From positions 1-64,000 of the forward strand of contig CALVHR010000009.1 of NCBI GenBank assembly GCA_944328495.1: 64,000 bases of DNA, given 5' to 3'. This stretch comes from an uncultured Clostridia bacterium (GTDB lineage Bacteria > Bacillota > Clostridia > Christensenellales > Borkfalkiaceae). The notes below the pieces were generated by a model, which was given only the letters and a program-made list of their open reading frames with translations, searched no databases and had not been told where the DNA came from. A program made the translations under genes and the position numbers. The stretch's first letter is position 1; the number at the start of each line of letters is the position of its first letter. Positions 61,749 to 64,000 of the stretch are shown piece after piece.

Positions 61749-62849
61749 TTAAACCACTCTATCATTATAAATTAAAATTTTTACTGTTCCTTCTGGAAAG
61801 TTAATATCCCCAGAAACACCATGTTTTATTTCTTGTCCTGATTGAATAATTGTAGGAGTCATAGATGAAGCAATAGATAAATAATCACAATCCAAAATTT
61901 TTCCTGTTGCATCCAAATAATAAACGTCAATATATTTTACCCTGATAGATTCATTTGTTGTGTTCTTTATTGTATAATCAAGATATTCTTCACCATAATC
62001 ATCAATGCCATGCTCAAAACTGACAACTTCAAGCCCGGTATTATTTTTCGGCAAATCGTTTACCGTTACGGCAATCGTCTCTTCCATATAGCCGCCTCCC
62101 TGCTTTTCATATTTACTTTTGATCGTTATCGTCGCCGTCCCTACGGCGTTAAACGTGATCAGCCCGTCTTCATTGACGCTTGCAACCGTCGGATCGTCCG
62201 ACGCAAACGTTACGTCTGCACTCGTTGCCGCCGCTTCTTCTTCGCCCAAATACGTCACTGTCAGCGATATTTGCGCCGTCGCGTCCGCCGTTACGCCTTG
62301 CGCTTCGTCCGCAATTCCGCGAATCAGACTGTAGCTTACGCTGCTCGTCAGCGTCATTTCCGTGATCGGCGCATGCTGCAACTTATCCACAGGACGCGTT
62401 TCCACGTGTTTGGAATCATTCTTGCATGTCCTTGTCTCTTCCCCTTCTTCGGTATAGCTCGGAGCCTTTGTTACGACCCATTCGCCCCATTCGTGCGCGT
62501 CGGGGTCGATCGAAACGGAACGCGTCTCTTTATGACTTTCGTTCAGTTTGCACACGCGCGTCTCTTCCCCTTCCTCCACACACGTGGGCGCTTTCGTTTC
62601 CGCCCATTCTCCCCACTCATGCGCGTCGGGGTCGATCGAAACGGAACGCGTCTCTTTATGGCTCTCATCCAACTTGCACACGCGCGTCTCTTCCCCTTCC
62701 TCCACGCACGTGGGAGCTTTCGTTTCCGTCCATTCGCCCCACTCATGCACGTGGCCCGACGGCGTTTCGCTCGTTTGCGACGTGCACGCCGCAAACGCAA
62801 AACTCATCATTATGGCAAGCACTGCCACAAGCAGTTTCATCTTTTTCAT
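61749..62849 (-). CDS. Lipoprotein with HEWGEW repeats, Big-like and FxLYD-like domains (366 aa)
   Basis: Lipobox FAAC. Three tandem repeats of about 42 residues (HEWGEW, KAPTC, EEGEETRVCK, SHKETR), two of them from nearly identical 126-bp DNA units. They keep regularly placed Cys and His, so metal binding is possible. A Big2-like bacterial Ig domain follows (about 165-270; VASVNEDGLITFNAVGTATITI). The last 90 residues resemble an FxLYD-type beta domain and come from much more AT-rich DNA than the rest. The ATG at 62849 follows GAGGTG. Likely a surface-exposed protein of unknown role. Confidence 0.75.
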   Translation of the reverse strand: MKKMKLLVAVLAIMMSFAFAACTSQTSETPSGHVHEWGEWTETKAPTCVEEGEETRVCKLDESHKETRSVSIDPDAHEWGEWAETKAPTCVEEGEETRVCKLNESHKETRSVSIDPDAHEWGEWVVTKAPSYTEEGEETRTCKNDSKHVETRPVDKLQHAPITEMTLTSSVSYSLIRGIADEAQGVTADATAQISLTVTYLGEEEAAATSADVTFASDDPTVASVNEDGLITFNAVGTATITIKSKYEKQGGGYMEETIAVTVNDLPKNNTGLEVVSFEHGIDDYGEEYLDYTIKNTTNESIRVKYIDVYYLDATGKILDCDYLSIASSMTPTIIQSGQEIKHGVSGDINFPEGTVKILIYNDRVV

Positions 62850-62937
62850 GATCACACCTCAATAATATTTTGGTCAGATGGAGCCAAATACTGATTTCAT
62901 AAATTTTTCCGAAATTCCGTCGGGCGCAAAAACTGCT

Positions 62938-63717
62938 TCAACGGCGTTCTTTGACGCTGTCAAGTTCCGCAAGATAACTGACGGACCAATCATACGTTTT
63001 ACAAAATTCGCCGCGGTAACCGCCTCTGCCCGTTAAGAGATAATTCCAGTAATCGCACTCGATCTGCGATTTATCCAACGAAATCGCCGCTCTTTTCCAC
63101 TCCACACAGGCTACCCCGATATCGTTCAACGTCTTACGCAACCGCCAAACCGCATCCCGATATAAAATTTTGCTTTTTTCTGTGTCGCCGTCTGCCCATA
63201 GCTGAGAAATAGCGTCGTTCATGGTCAGCATCTTACCGTTATAAGCGATCAGCAGAGCAAACAATTCTTTTGACTTGGCGGAAGAAAAATGCACTCTCTT
63301 TCCGTCAACAAAGCAATCGAACGTATCAAACATTTTTACAAGAAGCGTACGCTTTTTATTGCGTATCAAAGAAAGACATTTTTGCAAAGTCGCCGCATCG
63401 TAGGGTTTATATAAGAATCCCACAGTATGCTCTTTGACTCGCTCGGGCAAATCATTTGCGCTCACAGAAAGCCCGGTAATAAAAACAATCTTTAATGTCG
63501 GATCGATATCGATCAGCTTTTCGGCAAGCTCGACGCCGTTAACATCGGGCATTCGGATATCGAGAAACGCGGCGTCTACATTGCCGCCCGCCACACGATT
63601 GCAGACCGCATCGACGTCATCTCTGTAAAATTTATATTCTACGTCACGCTCCCCGATCACTTCACTCAAAAATACATGTAAAGCACTCAGCTCGTCATCG
63701 ACAACAATGATCTTCAT
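62938..63717 (-). CDS. Response regulator with winged-helix output domain (259 aa)
   Basis: The receiver domain (1-120) has KIIVVDDE, the phospho-acceptor Asp in AAFLDIRMPDVNG, the signalling Thr/Ser in IVFITGLS, and the conserved Lys in FLYKPYD. The C-terminal part (125-259) is a winged-helix, SARP/OmpR-like output with VHFSSAKSKELFALLIAYNGKMLTMNDAISQLWAD and RDAVWRLRKTL. The start at 63717 excludes an in-frame 39-residue extension whose ATG overlaps the promoter's -10 box. A C9 (G9 on the coding strand) run lies in the leader. No histidine kinase is in the window. Confidence 0.85.
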   Translation of the reverse strand: MKIIVVDDELSALHVFLSEVIGERDVEYKFYRDDVDAVCNRVAGGNVDAAFLDIRMPDVNGVELAEKLIDIDPTLKIVFITGLSVSANDLPERVKEHTVGFLYKPYDAATLQKCLSLIRNKKRTLLVKMFDTFDCFVDGKRVHFSSAKSKELFALLIAYNGKMLTMNDAISQLWADGDTEKSKILYRDAVWRLRKTLNDIGVACVEWKRAAISLDKSQIECDYWNYLLTGRGGYRGEFCKTYDWSVSYLAELDSVKERR

Positions 63718-63832
63718 GCGTGTGCACCGCCCTTGTACGTATCTAGGCTGCGTATGCCCCCCCCCTTGAACAGCATCTCTTGTCCGACTTTTTTCCGTTC
63801 GACGCTGTAAGGCGCAGCCGTTTAATAATTTC

Positions 63833-63862
63833 ATTATACAATATTTTTACGCCTTTCGTCAA
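63833..63862 (-). promoter_or_regulatory. Promoter of the response regulator gene
   Basis: TTGACG (63862-63857) and TATAAT (63838-63833), minus strand, 18-bp spacer. The leader is about 110 nt and includes a nine-G run. Confidence 0.65.
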
Positions 63863-64000
63863 TAACGGCACAAAAAATTGATGCAAATCTTTCTTTCTGC
63901 ACATAACAATTTAATCCTGTTTACGCACAGTGCTGTTTTGAAAATATTTGACCTTTCCCTGCCGAGCGCTATGCCTGCCAATAAAAAACGGAATCTTTGC

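Noticed and set aside
63718..63834. 39-residue N-terminal extension of the response regulator
   Set aside because: Its start codon overlaps the predicted -10 box and it reads through the G9 run; the receiver domain begins naturally at 63717.

Overview
The window looks like chromosome from an anaerobic, low-to-mid GC Firmicute of the class Clostridia, possibly an uncultured gut lineage near Christensenellales (inference). The evidence is the hrcA-grpE-dnaK-dnaJ operon with a CIRCE site, the dnaX-ybaB-recR block, mrnC, a T-box, a SigH-like sigma factor, several [FeFe]-hydrogenase-type proteins, and secreted InlB/GLUG-repeat lipoproteins. No tRNA, rRNA, CRISPR array, phage or transposase gene was recognised. 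Most genes lie on the minus strand.

Layout. 1-12.3 kb: a five-gene minus-strand operon of secreted proteins (two InlB/GLUG lipoproteins, a CBM9-like/SGNH-like lipoprotein, a LamG-metallophosphoesterase, a wall- or membrane-anchored protein). It is divergent from an ArsR-type regulator with a sugar-sensor-like C-terminus. 13-18 kb: a SIMPL-domain protein and a heterodimeric ABC exporter. 18-23.5 kb: mrnC-rlmB-sigH-like-dnaX-ybaB-recR-gpsA. 23.6-26.5 kb: two paralogous lipoproteins around a small XRE regulator. 26.6-31.4 kb: a [2Fe-2S] protein, a PAS-containing hydrogenase-like sensor, a SpoIIE-type phosphatase and a second [FeFe]-hydrogenase-like protein. 31.5-41.3 kb: dnaJ, then a separate YjdF-like/prmA/rsmE/mtaB/HIT operon, and the CIRCE-controlled hrcA-grpE-dnaK genes. 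41.7-51.7 kb: MATE transporter, deoA-deoC, nadD-yqeK fusion and rsfS, several unknowns, hisC. 51.8-56 kb: PHP protein, DRTGG, a second hydrogenase-like sensor, an RsbW-like ATPase and DRTGG. 56-61.5 kb: T-box-controlled asnB, cysS, aroK, mutY. 61.7-64 kb: a repeat-containing lipoprotein and a response regulator.

The most unusual feature is a family of highly structured repeats. One cluster sits between dnaK and dnaJ (37156-37604) as two head-to-head copies of exactly 213 bp. The other lies between the DRTGG and PHP genes (about 52636-53600) and includes two 405-bp tandem units. The copies share a terminal hairpin of 13-bp arms and a 6-nt loop (TCAGCT or ACAGCT). The arm sequences change between copies but the pairing is kept, including two exact compensatory base-pair changes between the otherwise nearly identical tandem units. 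Both clusters lie between genes that are normally co-transcribed.

The two hydrogenase-sensor loci together supply sensor-like hydrogenases, a PP2C/SpoIIE phosphatase and an RsbW-like kinase or anti-sigma ATPase, which would fit a redox- or H2-responsive partner-switching pathway (inference). Several genes have a -10 box exactly six bases before the start codon and no Shine-Dalgarno sequence, suggesting leaderless mRNAs.
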